DNA of 64,000 nt, taken from assembly GCA_004352715.1 (NCBI GenBank), contig SCFE01000042.1:1187628-1251627 (forward strand). The letters run 5' to 3'. A program made the position numbers and the translations under genes. Shown one piece after another: positions 24,959 through 36,597 of the stretch. This stretch comes from Hofstenia miamia (Eukaryota; Xenacoelomorpha; Acoela). The notes beneath the pieces are model-generated. The model ran no database searches. It was not told the DNA's origin and saw nothing but the letters and a program-made list of their open reading frames with translations. Within the stretch, counting starts at the first letter, position 1, and the number at the start of each line of letters is the position of its first letter.

Positions 24959-25958
24959 NNNNNNNNNNNNNNNNNNNNNNNNNNNNNNNNNNNNNNNNNN
25001 NNNNNNNNNNNNNNNNNNNNNNNNNNNNNNNNNNNNNNNNNNNNNNNNNNNNNNNNNNNNNNNNNNNNNNNNNNNNNNNNNNNNNNNNNNNNNNNNNNNN
25101 NNNNNNNNNNNNNNNNNNNNNNNNNNNNNNNNNNNNNNNNNNNNNNNNNNNNNNNNNNNNNNNNNNNNNNNNNNNNNNNNNNNNNNNNNNNNNNNNNNNN
25201 NNNNNNNNNNNNNNNNNNNNNNNNNNNNNNNNNNNNNNNNNNNNNNNNNNNNNNNNNNNNNNNNNNNNNNNNNNNNNNNNNNNNNNNNNNNNNNNNNNNN
25301 NNNNNNNNNNNNNNNNNNNNNNNNNNNNNNNNNNNNNNNNNNNNNNNNNNNNNNNNNNNNNNNNNNNNNNNNNNNNNNNNNNNNNNNNNNNNNNNNNNNN
25401 NNNNNNNNNNNNNNNNNNNNNNNNNNNNNNNNNNNNNNNNNNNNNNNNNNNNNNNNNNNNNNNNNNNNNNNNNNNNNNNNNNNNNNNNNNNNNNNNNNNN
25501 NNNNNNNNNNNNNNNNNNNNNNNNNNNNNNNNNNNNNNNNNNNNNNNNNNNNNNNNNNNNNNNNNNNNNNNNNNNNNNNNNNNNNNNNNNNNNNNNNNNN
25601 NNNNNNNNNNNNNNNNNNNNNNNNNNNNNNNNNNNNNNNNNNNNNNNNNNNNNNNNNNNNNNNNNNNNNNNNNNNNNNNNNNNNNNNNNNNNNNNNNNNN
25701 NNNNNNNNNNNNNNNNNNNNNNNNNNNNNNNNNNNNNNNNNNNNNNNNNNNNNNNNNNNNNNNNNNNNNNNNNNNNNNNNNNNNNNNNNNNNNNNNNNNN
25801 NNNNNNNNNNNNNNNNNNNNNNNNNNNNNNNNNNNNNNNNNNNNNNNNNNNNNNNNNNNNNNNNNNNNNNNNNNNNNNNNNNNNNNNNNNNNNNNNNNNN
25901 NNNNNNNNNNNNNNNNNNNNNNNNNNNNNNNNNNNNNNNNNNNNNNNNNNNNNNNNNN
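24959..25958. other. Assembly gap, exactly 1000 N
   Basis: A run of 1000 unknown bases, probably a placeholder of fixed size rather than a measured length. Open frames that span it are meaningless. Confidence 1.
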
Positions 25959-26065
25959 AAAGTCAATGTAATAAGATTCATATGGAGTACAAACTAGTAG
26001 TATTAGTAGTAAAAAAATGTACCTCGATTTTTTGAATGACATAGCTTTGGATGATATTGATTGAC

Positions 26066-26248
26066 TTAGCCTTGTTGATTGAGGAGTCCAATAACTTTCT
26101 GCAAAAAAGACTTCAGTTCTATCTCTAGTATCTCCTGAGTATGCTGCGAAGATTTACTTGGTTGAGAGCTTACAACTTCTCGGTAGCTTCTTGGTTTGGT
26201 AGGGTAATTTGAGTTTAATGATTGTGTTTTATAATTTAAATAATTCAA
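26066..26248 (-). pseudogene. Possible LINE ORF1 C-terminal fragment
   Basis: The minus-strand frame reads PTKPRSYREVVSSQPSKSSQ and then an amphipathic Lys/Leu/Gln helix (ELKSFLQKVIGLLNQQ). The Ser/Pro/Gln linker followed by a short coiled helix resembles the end of jockey-type gag-like ORF1 proteins. It lies upstream of the P-like fragment. Weak support. Confidence 0.3.
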
Positions 26249-26559
26249 ATAATTTAATATAATTCAAATAAGATGTTATTATAAACTTAGAGATAATTGT
26301 CCAAAGTGTATTCGTTGTCTTCTTAGTAAGAAATTGTCAAGAGACATTTTTGAATCTCAAAACATTGGTTTGTAATTCCCAAATTTCTTTAAGCACCCTA
26401 CTTTTTCTACCTTGTATATATTTTGCTTATATGAACATTCTATTTATTCATGTTTTTGTTTCAAAAAATTGACAATTTTACTGGGTCAGGTGGATCACCG
26501 CATTACGTTTTGTGACACAGCTACACCTCTATTTAGATCACCTAAAACTATTGTATAGG

Positions 26560-27130
26560 TAGGAGTAATTTATGCATTAATATTTAAAAGAAAAACTCAT
26601 TTTTTACAATTCTGTTTATTTTTATGAAAATGTTGATCACTGTCAAAATTAACACCTAGATATTTATAAGTAACGTGTTATGTATTTTCTTCCTAAGTAC
26701 GTAGTGTACCTTTGGATGTGTCCGCCTTTTGATTTGTAATATTTATTTTACAAAATTGTGTTTTTGGAGTATCAATTCTTAATTTGTGAAATGCATAAAT
26801 ATTAGCTAATGTCGCACAACTTTTTTCAATTATATCTAATAAATCTAACAAGTTATTCAAGCGGAATGATATTGTATGTTGTAGAATGTCAAGATAATGC
26901 TCTATTTAATCTTTTGCGGAAGTTTTCAAAAGTGGTGGACCCAAAATTGTCGCTTGTACTATACTTTTTAAATGTAACCCAATTTGAGTGTTTGTACAAA
27001 TATTTTCTGCTTTATATTTGCATAAAATATTTGAAATTTAGTCTTTGTAAAAGAAATTTTAGTGCTTTGAAAAGCTGCAATTATGTATCAATCTCAAGTC
27101 CTAAACTGTTAATTCAAATAATCACAGCCC
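26560..27130 (-). mobile_element. Strongly decayed LINE RT fragment
   Basis: On the minus strand broken frames give ANIYAFHKLRIDTPKTQFCK and then YLGVNFDSDQHFHKN, the RT segments downstream of the catalytic box. They parallel AKYFAFIKLRVNLLKTQF in the + strand LINE at 27660-28570, so the two copies are related and face each other. There are numerous stops. Confidence 0.6.
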
Positions 27131-27659
27131 CAATTGTTCAGCGAAAGAACAAAAATATTTACTATAATTAAGTATAAATCTAAAATTAAACAACATGCTT
27201 TTTATAAATAATGAAATAAGACAAAGGAATTAATTTCCTCAACTGATCAAATATATTAATAATGTGAAACAATTTCGCAAACCTGTTAAAGAATTAATTT
27301 TAAAACAAAAGTTCATCTGAAAAATCTTGCATAGATTGCAAATTTTATAATATTGATAATACACAATAAGACAATAATATCCGTAGCCTGAAAAGAAAAT
27401 TTTCTTCTACATATTGCATGTACTTTGTTTATTTTGTACATTTATTTAGAGATTTATCCGTTTTCCAAATTGTAAGTAAAATTTCTAAATATAGAATATC
27501 TTATCTTAAATCACAGCATCATTAGTTGCAAGCGGGTCACAAATTAGGACACTGTTAACATAAATATTGAAGTACTTTTATATGAATCAGAAATGCTAGC
27601 AAATCCATATAATGTTTTTAAATATCAGCCGGTTAGGAAATTTTTCTAAGTGTAAATAT

Positions 27660-28570
27660 TTATTTAATTGAATAACTTAAATCAAATTTTTGAACGAATT
27701 CTTTTTAATCAAATTAACTAGCATCTTTGTAAACATGATCTCTACTCCACAACACAATATGGTTTTCGTAAAGATATTTCAACGAACGACGCTTTAGTAC
27801 AAGCTACAGAAAAATGGCGATCAACAATAAATGATAATGAATACTCTGTAATTGCTTGCTTAGACCTCTTGAAAGCTTTCGATTCCATAGACTGTAGTAT
27901 CTTACTACAAAAAGTCCTCAGTTACTTATACAATCGCATGCAAAGAGTTAATATTAATGAATCTTTTTCAGATCTGGTATGCACTAAAAATGGGGTTCCT
28001 CAGGGTACAATTTTGGGTCCCTTATTATTTAATATTTACATAAATGATTTGTCCGAGCAAGTAACATGTGACGTTATGCAATATGCAGATGACACAATAT
28101 TATTTCATTCTAATAGATTTCCAGAAAAAGCGGTTCAAACTCTCGAAACAAACTGCTTCTCTAGCTAAATATTTTGCTTTTATAAAACTAAGAGTAAATC
28201 TACTAAAAACTCAATTCTGGATTGTTAAATCAAAAGCTAAATCTACTGATACTCCAAAATACAAACTTAATTTCAACGGCATTCAAATAAAACAGGTTGA
28301 GTCTTTTAAGTACCTCGGAATAATTTTTGAAATAAATCTAAATTTTGAAGAGCAACTAAATCATGTTATTAGAAAAATGGCCATATCGATTAAAGCAATT
28401 AACTCAATTTCTCAAAAACTTCCAACTAAACGAAAATCCAATTAATATATGCTCTAATATTAAGTCATTTATTTTATGCCAATATACTCTACACAGATAT
28501 AAACCAAAAATTTCTCAGGAAATTCCAAGTGCAACTAAATTGGGCTATCAAAGTAGCAGTAAATAATCAT
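27660..28570 (+). mobile_element. Degenerate LINE with readable RT core
   Basis: The RT blocks appear in order: QIFERILFNQIN, TQYGFRKDISTNDALVQAT, CLDLLKAFDSIDCSILL (27865-27910), GVPQGTILGPLLFNIYINDL and MQYADDTILF (28077-28107). After a frameshift at about 28100-28150 come LRVNLLKTQFWIV and SFKYLGIIFEINLNFEEQ. Part of the segment between blocks A and B appears shortened. It is a dead copy of the same general type as the other LINE remnants between 19.5 and 28.6 kb. Confidence 0.85.
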
Positions 28571-29718
28571 AGCTTTAATAAGAATAATGAAAAATTTCAA
28601 AACTATTTCTACATTCGCAATGTTACATCAAAATAGTTAACAATACCATTCGAAAGCTCTAGTCTTGCCCTACAAGAATATCATATAAAAATGGGGGGTC
28701 AACCTTAGGAATTTTTGAGATATGATGGACTAAACATGGTCAACCCGGGTCAAAAAACTTTTTTTTTCAAATTTTTTTTAAGTTTTACTTTTGGTTTAAA
28801 CATCTGGAAATCTCTTTAAAATCTCTTATACACATCTATAAAATTTTTTGAACATAATTTTTTTGATTTTTTCATAAGAAAATTTTCTCAAATATTTGGA
28901 CTCAGCTGAGGGACCAATATTGGTCCTACGGCCTTGAAACATATACCATTGGAAAGTTGTAGTCTTAATCTACATGAATATGTAAAAAAATAGGGTGGTA
29001 ATTCTTAAAAATTTTGAGAACTAGACCTTCAAAGATGGTCAACTCACTTAAAATTTTCAAAGGGTATCTTCAGAAAAAATTTTAAGGTTTTTTTGATGGT
29101 TAGGATTAGGGTTAGGTAAAGTTAAGTGCAGTAAACATAGTTTGAGTGTTCGACCCCTACCAGGATCAGTTCTAGGGTGAGTGAAAATTTGGAATTTTTA
29201 CCAGTGGACTAAGTCAACACTACGTTAGACAAAGTCAACATTTTTTTTGGGGACAGATGATAAAAATTTCATGTTATAGTATAGATATGACTTAGCTTTT
29301 TTGTCAGTGCATTTTTAGAGTAATCCCGGTGACTAACCCGGGTCAACTTTGGTAAAAAATCATTATTTTAAAAAATGTTGACTTTGTCAGATGACTTTTG
29401 ACTTTATCCAAAACAACCCTAATTTTCAGTGACAAAGTCAACGGGGTCACAGTTTAGATAAGCGGGAGAAAATCATCCCTCTCCAGGGCTGAGGAGCCCA
29501 AAAGGCCCATTTCGAATAGGATTAGAAAGTTCCTAAGACGTATTGGATAGACTAAGTGCGCATTTTGGGGCGATAATAGTTGGTTGTAACTGTAAATTTA
29601 AGTGAGGAATAAGTGTAACTTTAGCAAGCACTCGTATGAATACAATCTCACTATTTTATATTAACTTCAAGTCAAATTTAAAATGACTAATTGAAAAGTT
29701 TTGGCATTTGTTCATTAG
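28571..29718. other. Non-coding, repeat-like DNA with recurring GTCAAC words
   Basis: The words gtcaac/gttgac recur many times between about 28690 and 29450, for example in GGTCAACCCGGGTCAA near 28740 and 29340. A short telomere-like GGTTAGGATTAGGGTTAGG occurs near 29098. No protein frame is supported. It may be an old unclassified repeat directly upstream of the TRPV gene. Confidence 0.45.
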
Positions 29719-29736
29719 CCTCTGACTAATAGTGAA

Positions 29737-31938
29737 ATGGACGAATTCATAGACACATGCAAAGCGGCTACTTCAATACCAAAAGATCTGTTTCACAGAT
29801 CAAACTCACCTAGACTTCCATCAACAAGTGAAATCGAACCCGAGCTGTATAGTTTATTGAACTACGCAGGAGATGGCATTTTAGTTGAGCTTTATAATCA
29901 AACTTTGGATAAATCATTGTCTATTCATGAATTTGAAAAGAAGATATCAGATATAATTCGTCCTTTTTTGTATAACAACGGAGATGGAAAGTTTATTAAT
30001 TGTGAAGAATGGATGACTGTTTTCCAATCCGAGTTTAAAGAGAATAATTCAGGCTGGTTTAAAAAAACAAGAAGTTATGAAAAAATTAATGATCATCTTA
30101 TAAGAATACCACCTTGCATAGACATTACGCCTCATCGAGCATGCTGGAAACTAAGCAAACGAGGTTATAATGGAGAAAGCCTTTTGCACGTGTGTTATGT
30201 TGTGCATAAGCAATCTTATTTAGACATTGCAAGAACCATGGTTAAATGTTTTCCTGAATTAACATTGGATATTTATGAGTCCTCCCAATATTACGGACAG
30301 AACTGCATTCATCTATGCATTATAAATTCTAATGTTGCCGACTTAGAGTTTCTTCAAAAGTATGGAGCAAATCTGAATGGAAGAGCATATGGAAAGTTTT
30401 TTTTTCCATCACATTTACAGCAGGCCAAAGACACAACCTTATTAGGCTTAACTTACAATGGGGAATATCCATTAGTTCTTTCTGGTTGTTTAGAAAGATA
30501 CGATATCCTAGATTACTTAATGCAGCAAAGGATAACAAATCCAAATTTGCAGGATTGCCATGGAAACACATTTGCTCATCTAATGGTGATTAAAAATAAG
30601 GGTAGACTTCTAAAATATGCCTTAAGAAATCCAAGGAAAAAATTTGATTTATCAATAAAAAATAACGATAAACTTTCTGCTATGCAACTGTCCTGTAAGC
30701 TTGCCAGAGCAGATTGTTTCCAGATTCTATGTCAAATTCAAGCCAAAAAGTGCTGGTCCTATGGATACTTCGACTGTCAAAAGTATCCTCTCCATGATGT
30801 TGATAGTCTAAATCCTGATGGGTCTATCAATTACAACTCTTGTTTATATATCCTTTGTCAAGGTGTTGAAGGTGAACATTCTGCAGTTTTTGATAACAAT
30901 GAGTTCCTTGATACCTTACTCAGATATAAATGGAGCAATTACATAAAGCAAAGATTCATCAAGGACTTTGTAGGATGTATCTTAATAGAAGTAATATTGT
31001 GCGCTGCCATTTTCTTGAGGCCTGCTAACCATTTAACAGTGAAAGACAGTTCTCCATTAGATCTAATTAGAGTTATTTGTGAAGGTATTTTGATATTTTG
31101 GACAATAGTCTTATTACCATTTGAACTGGGGATACATGTCCTGAAACCTTTCCATGAAACTAAGAAGAAAAATCGAAAGCTTCAATACGATGCCTTTATC
31201 AATTACCTCAAGTTACTCCTGCTCATGCCTGATAAGATCATTACAATTATTGGGAAATTATTGTTTTTGCTTGTGGTTATTTTACGATTTTCTGGTTTCA
31301 GAGATTATGAAGACGTTGTGCTTGCTATTTCAGTACTACTTTTATGCTTCAATCTATTTTTTTATTGTAGATGTTTCACTAATCTTGGACCTTGCATCTT
31401 AATCACTTATAAAATTGCCTATCACAACCTACTTAAAGTTTTTTGCATCTACATTTTGTTATTAGCAATGTTTTCACCGGCACTATTTTTTCTTTTGAAG
31501 GGATCGGAACTGGAATCGATTACACCTTTCCAAGATGTCTGCCTTGACTTGGTGTATGCCTCTCTTGGAACGTTCAATCCAGATTCATATAGCAAATCCC
31601 ATTTTCCGGGAGTATCTTATATTTTCTTGACAATGTTTATTCTTATTTCGCATGTATTTTGCATGCAAGTTCTAACAGCAATGACAACATTAACTTATTC
31701 AACGAGTTTACAAAGCGTGAGTCAAAACACTAAGCGTTCTTGGGCATTGATGTGTCTTTTGCTGGAGGCACAAATGTTTAATTTTTCAAGAAAATCTGCT
31801 TTTGCAAGCTACGCAATTTCGTTTACCTCTATAAATAATTTGGAAAGTAATTCTGACAGTTCCACCTGTAAGTTTAATTGTTATGCTCTTCCTGTTTTTT
31901 ACAATTTCAATAAATAATTATTAATTACATGAAAGAGG

Positions 31939-31973
<35 letters not shown>

Positions 31974-33296
31974 AAATATCACATATATCTATGTACTATA
32001 CAGACTTGTCAACGAGCCGACATTTCTTAGCTCGTCTCGGCTCGGCTCGTTCAAATTTTGTGTAAGTACGGCTCGGCTGGCCACATAAAATCTTTGAATG
32101 AGGCTCGTTTTATCTCGGTATTTTCTTAAAAATATTGTGCTCAAAGAATTTTTTGCTCTTCCTATTATTTAATAAACATTTCTTAAATAAGATTATAGGT
32201 AGGGCATACTGACTGCAAAAAATAAGAAAAATCTCCATAATCAAATTAACAAGCAGCACTATAAACTTGCTTTGCCTAAAATAGGCTCGTTTTGGGCTAG
32301 TTGTATATCAAATACTGTACTCAAGCTCAGCTCAGCTCCTTAGAAGCTCGGCTTGTTGATAAGTCTGATACTATATGTATAAATTTTGAAATGGACATTT
32401 AAGGAATATTTATAAATGTTGAAATTTTATTAAATAGCTAAAGAAGAATACCTTCTTTTTAATGAAATAACGTCAAGGTCAATTTTTCAAATTAAAAGCT
32501 ATTTAGTTAGAAAACACATTTAGATGCAAAAGACTAAATATGTGAATCAAACATTTAATTAATTATTGAAATACTTATGTAATGCACTGAAGACAATTTT
32601 TCATTTAAGTCATTATTCAATCAAATGTATAAATTTTGTTAGCATGTTCTAAATGGTTTTATTTAATTATAATTTTTCAATAACTTTAGGGGTTAATTAA
32701 AAAGAATGCTGTTATAGTGAATTTTAACACATGATTTTAACATCACTTATGCATAGTTCTTGAAATTATTAAGAATTTCATGGAAATCTTCTTATTGATA
32801 AATTTTGCAAAACAGTATTATGAAAATATGTAATACTTTAGTAAATCAATGATCAAAGATTAATATTTTTAGAAAATTTACTTTCAATTCTCATGCAAAT
32901 CCTTTTTTGACTTTACCTGCAGTCAAATTCATTGGATAATACTGTTAATTAGCATTTCAATAATTATTTAAGAAATATAATTATTCAAAACCATTGCATT
33001 TAGCGTCATTAGACGTCCATCAGCAGTATGGTATAAAAGTTACAGTACGTACCAAGTATACTCGTGCATTTTTGCGAAATAGAGCTTACAAGAATTGGAG
33101 GAATTACTTTGTTCTTATTAAAAGATGCAACTTTAATTTGCATGATGGCAAGAAAGAATGGCAAAAAACTAGTCAGAGAAGAATTAGTCTTCTTTCTAGT
33201 AGAGATCGTCTTCAACGAGAGTCGATGACTATGATCCATTTTTTGTCTTTACCACCAATTTCAGAAAATTCTCAAACCTCGTTAGAAAATTGCTAA
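29737..33296 (+). CDS. TRPV-family cation channel, predicted two-exon gene
   Basis: Predicted plasma-membrane cation channel of the TRPV family (OSM-9/Inactive/Nanchung/vertebrate TRPV relatives). Exon 1 (29737-31867) encodes 710 residues. Ankyrin-type repeats: GESLLHVCYV (146), YYGQNCIHLCII (185), GEYPLVLSGC (242), GNTFAHLMVI (276) and LSAMQLSCKLA (313). Six membrane segments lie near 411-428, 442-465, 502-517, 526-545, 565-590 and 625-653. A pore-helix/filter candidate is DLVYASLGTFNPDS, between S5 and S6. S6 ends MQVLTAMTTLTYS, matching the family's LLNMLIAMMGxTY position but diverged. A perfect donor, gtaagt, at 31868 joins in phase (T+CG) to exon 2 (33004-33296, after gcatttag), which adds a basic tail (FLRNRAYKNWRNYF). 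Total about 807 residues. Reading through the donor instead gives 726 residues. An acceptor at 29718 and an in-frame TAG just before it suggest an upstream non-coding exon. AATAAA occurs at 33595. Confidence 0.9.
31941..31971. repeat. (AT)n microsatellite in the TRPV intron
   Basis: About 15 AT units, directly after the predicted donor region of TRPV exon 1. Confidence 0.95.
32001..32367. mobile_element. hAT-type MITE, 367 bp, with 8-bp target duplication
   Basis: The left end CAGACTTGTCAACGAGCCGA matches the inverted right end, CAGACTTATCAACAAGCCGA, in 18 of 20 positions. It is flanked by GTACTATA (31993-32000) and ATACTATA (32368-32375), an 8-bp duplication with one mismatch. The CAG start and 8-bp duplication identify the hAT superfamily. 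Subterminal GGCTCG repeats are dense in the left part. There is no coding capacity. It lies in the intron between the two TRPV exons. Confidence 0.88.
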
Positions 33297-33594
33297 ATGG
33301 AACACAAAAACAGTTAAAGAACTGTGTGTTTTGCGCTCATGTCGACATTTGAATCTCTTATACCAAGAAAACATTGCGAATTTATGCAGAATTTTGAAAC
33401 CACATATTCTGTAAAATATCTAACATTTTGTGAAAGCTTTATCTTTTTAAATAATGTGGTGAGTACAAATAGCATAGTGAGGAAATCAAATATGACTAAT
33501 TAACGGTTTGCTTAATCTATAAATTTCAATTAACAAAAAATATTAGCAAACTTAAAGGCTAATTTTTAGAGATAAAATAATTAACAATTAAGAA

Positions 33595-33600
33595 AATAAA
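33595..33600 (+). promoter_or_regulatory. Candidate TRPV polyadenylation signal
   Basis: AATAAA 299 bases after the exon 2 stop and before the Tc1 element at 33887. Confidence 0.4.
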
Positions 33601-33886
33601 TATATTTTTTTTGAAAATTTAGATTTTAGTTTTATTCATAAACAATTTGTTCATTTTGGAATAATAATGATTTTCATATATGGGACGGAGCTAATTTAAT
33701 CATTATTACTAATTGATGCACATATGCCTACTAAGGCTTGTATTGAGTACATTTGTCATTTTTAATTGTTCACAAAACTCTTAACTTATAAAATGTATCA
33801 GGCCAATTAATAATAACATTAAATATATGTACATGTACTTAAAAGTTCATTATTGCTAAATCAGCAATATTCGGTTACATCTGTTA

Positions 33887-34744
33887 TAGTTGGCTGCAAA
33901 AAAATGAGACGAGAAAAAAGGCATATTACTTTTGAACTACTGAACGTAATAACTCAAGAAAGGTAAGATTTTAAAGATACATTAAAGGACTATAAGTAAA
34001 AAGCATCAAAGTCTAATTTGTTTTCCTCCTGTAGAAATAACTTCATTCAAACGAACTGAAACTGATTTCATTAAATTTGAACTTCATTTCAGATGTCAAA
34101 ATGTGTTGACTTTCTTGGATTTTTTCTTTTAAATCGGATATATTTTTCTGATTTTTCTTCTCAACGTCATTTTTCAATATCTGCCACGCGTTTTCGATCG
34201 GAGAAAGATCAGCAGAACTTGGTGGCCATTGCAAAAACTGGATATTATTTTCAGAAAACCAAATTTTTGTCTTTGCTGACTTGTGCGGGGTTGCTCCGTC
34301 CTGTTGGAGTATCCATCCATCATCATATAAAGCATCAGCATAAGGCATAAATTCAGCTATAATTTGGCAATATCTTTGACTGTCGATTGTGGCTTTTCCG
34401 TCTAAAATTTTCAAATAAAACCCACGATAGGAAAGTGCTCCCCAAACCATAATTTTTTGGTCGAACTTTGGAACCGCTTTTGTTGGTCTTGGACATTTCT
34501 TTGACGACCACACTTGTACTTTGTTTCTGTGTAGTTGAAATACGCACTCATCAGTTATCCAAACATCATCAAAAGTGTAGTCTTTCCAATCTTTCACAAA
34601 ATTTAATCTTTTTTGTTTGACCATTTTAAAGTTCACAAAATTCTCGTTGTCTTTTATTTTTATAGTTTTCCTCTAAAATGTCTCAATACGTTTCCACAAA
34701 GCGTGAAAAATAGGTGTTCAGTCTCATTTTTTTGCAGCCAACTA
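33887..34744 (-). mobile_element. Tc1-family element with intact DD34E core but missing DNA-binding domain
   Basis: Inverted ends share TAGTTGGCTGCAAAAAAATG and beyond, flanked by TA. The minus-strand frame 34636-34043 encodes 197 residues. The triad is visible as D in WITDECVF, D in QQDGATPHKS and E in DLSPIENAW; 34 residues separate the last two, as in the Tc1 family (DD34E). The start MNFKMVKQKRLNFVKDW corresponds to the middle of a normal transposase of about 340 residues, so the helix-turn-helix DNA-binding part (about 120 residues) has been deleted. Without it the protein should not bind the ends. Total element length is 858 bp. There are no stops in the remaining frame. Confidence 0.93.
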
Positions 34745-34746
34745 TA

Positions 34747-36597
34747 TGAAAATGTGTGCAATAATTAATGGAGATATAGTAATTTTTTGTAACGGATAGC
34801 AAAAAGAAAGCCGGAGGTGCAGAAATTTGGCCGATTTTATTGAAGGCCATAAGCTAAACGAAATCTGATTGAATTCTGTTAAGTATAGTTTGTTGAATTA
34901 CTCTGGAAAACTAGAATTTTTATGTTTTTATAAGAGACACCTGGTGCACATTCTGAAGCGCCTGCATTAACAGTGGAACTGAATACTAAAATGTTGGGCT
35001 TTCCTTTGAATAATAATAGAAATTGCACAATATAACTTAATTAATTGTAATCAATTGTGTACAATCAATCCAATTTTTATGAATGTATGATGTCTTAAAG
35101 TACCTAGCTAATTATTTCCTAATAGTTTTCAGTTTTGAAAGTTATCCGTTTTTGAAAGCAATTCGTGTTCGTCCAAATCATTATCATCCGGTGAAGGTCA
35201 TGATTTGAGGTCTTTACTGCGTGCAAGAACCTAGCACGCTATATAAATGCACATTAATACGATTTGATATAGTCCTAATCGGGTATAACAAAAATCAATA
35301 TTTGCGCTCCAATGTGCTTTAGATTGCGTGATTATCTGAAGTTATACTATTGAGAAGAGTTTGAATCATTCTTAGAAGTGGTAATTTCCATCGAAAAGTA
35401 GTTAATTTTTTCAAGTACTTCTTTCATAAGTCTTTACGAATACATTCACCAATACATGTGTGAATATTTCCAGATTTCCAAACTTTTTAATAGGGTTAGA
35501 GCTACATTTGGAGAAAATAATACGTTAATGTTAGCTCTAAGTTGTTCAACTATGTCATTGCTTTCAAAAAGAGGTTTTAGCGATACTTTCCTAGTTAAAT
35601 ATTCCATATTTTAGAAAAAGTGGACATTCTCAATATAAAGAAACGGCACGAGATGTTGATTATTCAATAAGAACTACGAGTAACTATTTATGTTCTTTCC
35701 AAACAATTTGTAAATAATCAAAATCTTAATTTTAAAATTTAAGTTTTAGGAAACAATTATAGATTGTAGGTACACAAATTACACAAATTATATATAAACT
35801 ATTCTCCACTTTGCGCGTGTGCTTTTTAATTGTATCATTTCACTTTTATTAATTTAATATCCAGACAACTATCAACTATCTCTTTTAACAATCAATTAAT
35901 TGTAAGCTTTTTTTGAAATTAAAGGACAATATTAGCAATGTCTTCTTTCTGTAAAGCCCATGTGGGGCAAGAATACTCCCCATTTAAGGCAAACCACCCT
36001 AACTCAAAAAAAATACAGATTTTGTGCTATTCATACGAAAGCATTTTGCATGACATAATTTAACATACAATGCAAAGCAGAAAACCCCTATCTCAACAAA
36101 AAACGATATATTGATTACGCATATCACCCTATCTAGCTCATTTTCATAAATTGTGTAATTCAAATCACCCTACTATAGAATTTTAAAATTTATTTAAGGC
36201 AAATCGCCCTATCCTAAATATTAGAGTGGTCTGCCATACACTGCAAAGTATTCTTTTGTGTTTAGAAGCGCATATACACACAAATTCACACACAATCATA
36301 CACAAATTACAATCTTTTATTTAGTTTATTATATTTATAATAAATCTGGTTACAACTCAAGTGGAAAGTCCAGACTTTTCAAGTGCATAATATACGTTAT
36401 CTCGTTGCTGCTCACTTTTCAATTCTTCACGTCTCATGTAGCTCAGTGCAACAGCACACGTATTATAGTTGCTATGGACATTGAGAGGGTGCCTTCATTG
36501 CAATTTGCACGCAAATATCAATACAGCGTGGAATGCAAATTTAATACATTACATACACGCTCTTATAGAGTAAATAGAATGTTTTAGTCGGTTCTGT
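34747..36597. other. Non-coding stretch; degenerate 'caccct' repeats near 35985-36215
   Basis: No supported gene. Four diverged copies of a word like AAATCACCCTA occur at about 35990, 36125, 36165 and 36200, two of them preceded by TTTAAGGCAAA. They may be subterminal repeats of an unidentified element. Confidence 0.4.

Noticed and set aside
24927-26042. Long open frames across 24927-26042 on both strands
   Set aside because: They consist almost entirely of unknown residues from the 1000-N gap.
34093-34350. + strand frame opposite the Tc1 transposase
   Set aside because: Antisense shadow of the DD34E frame.
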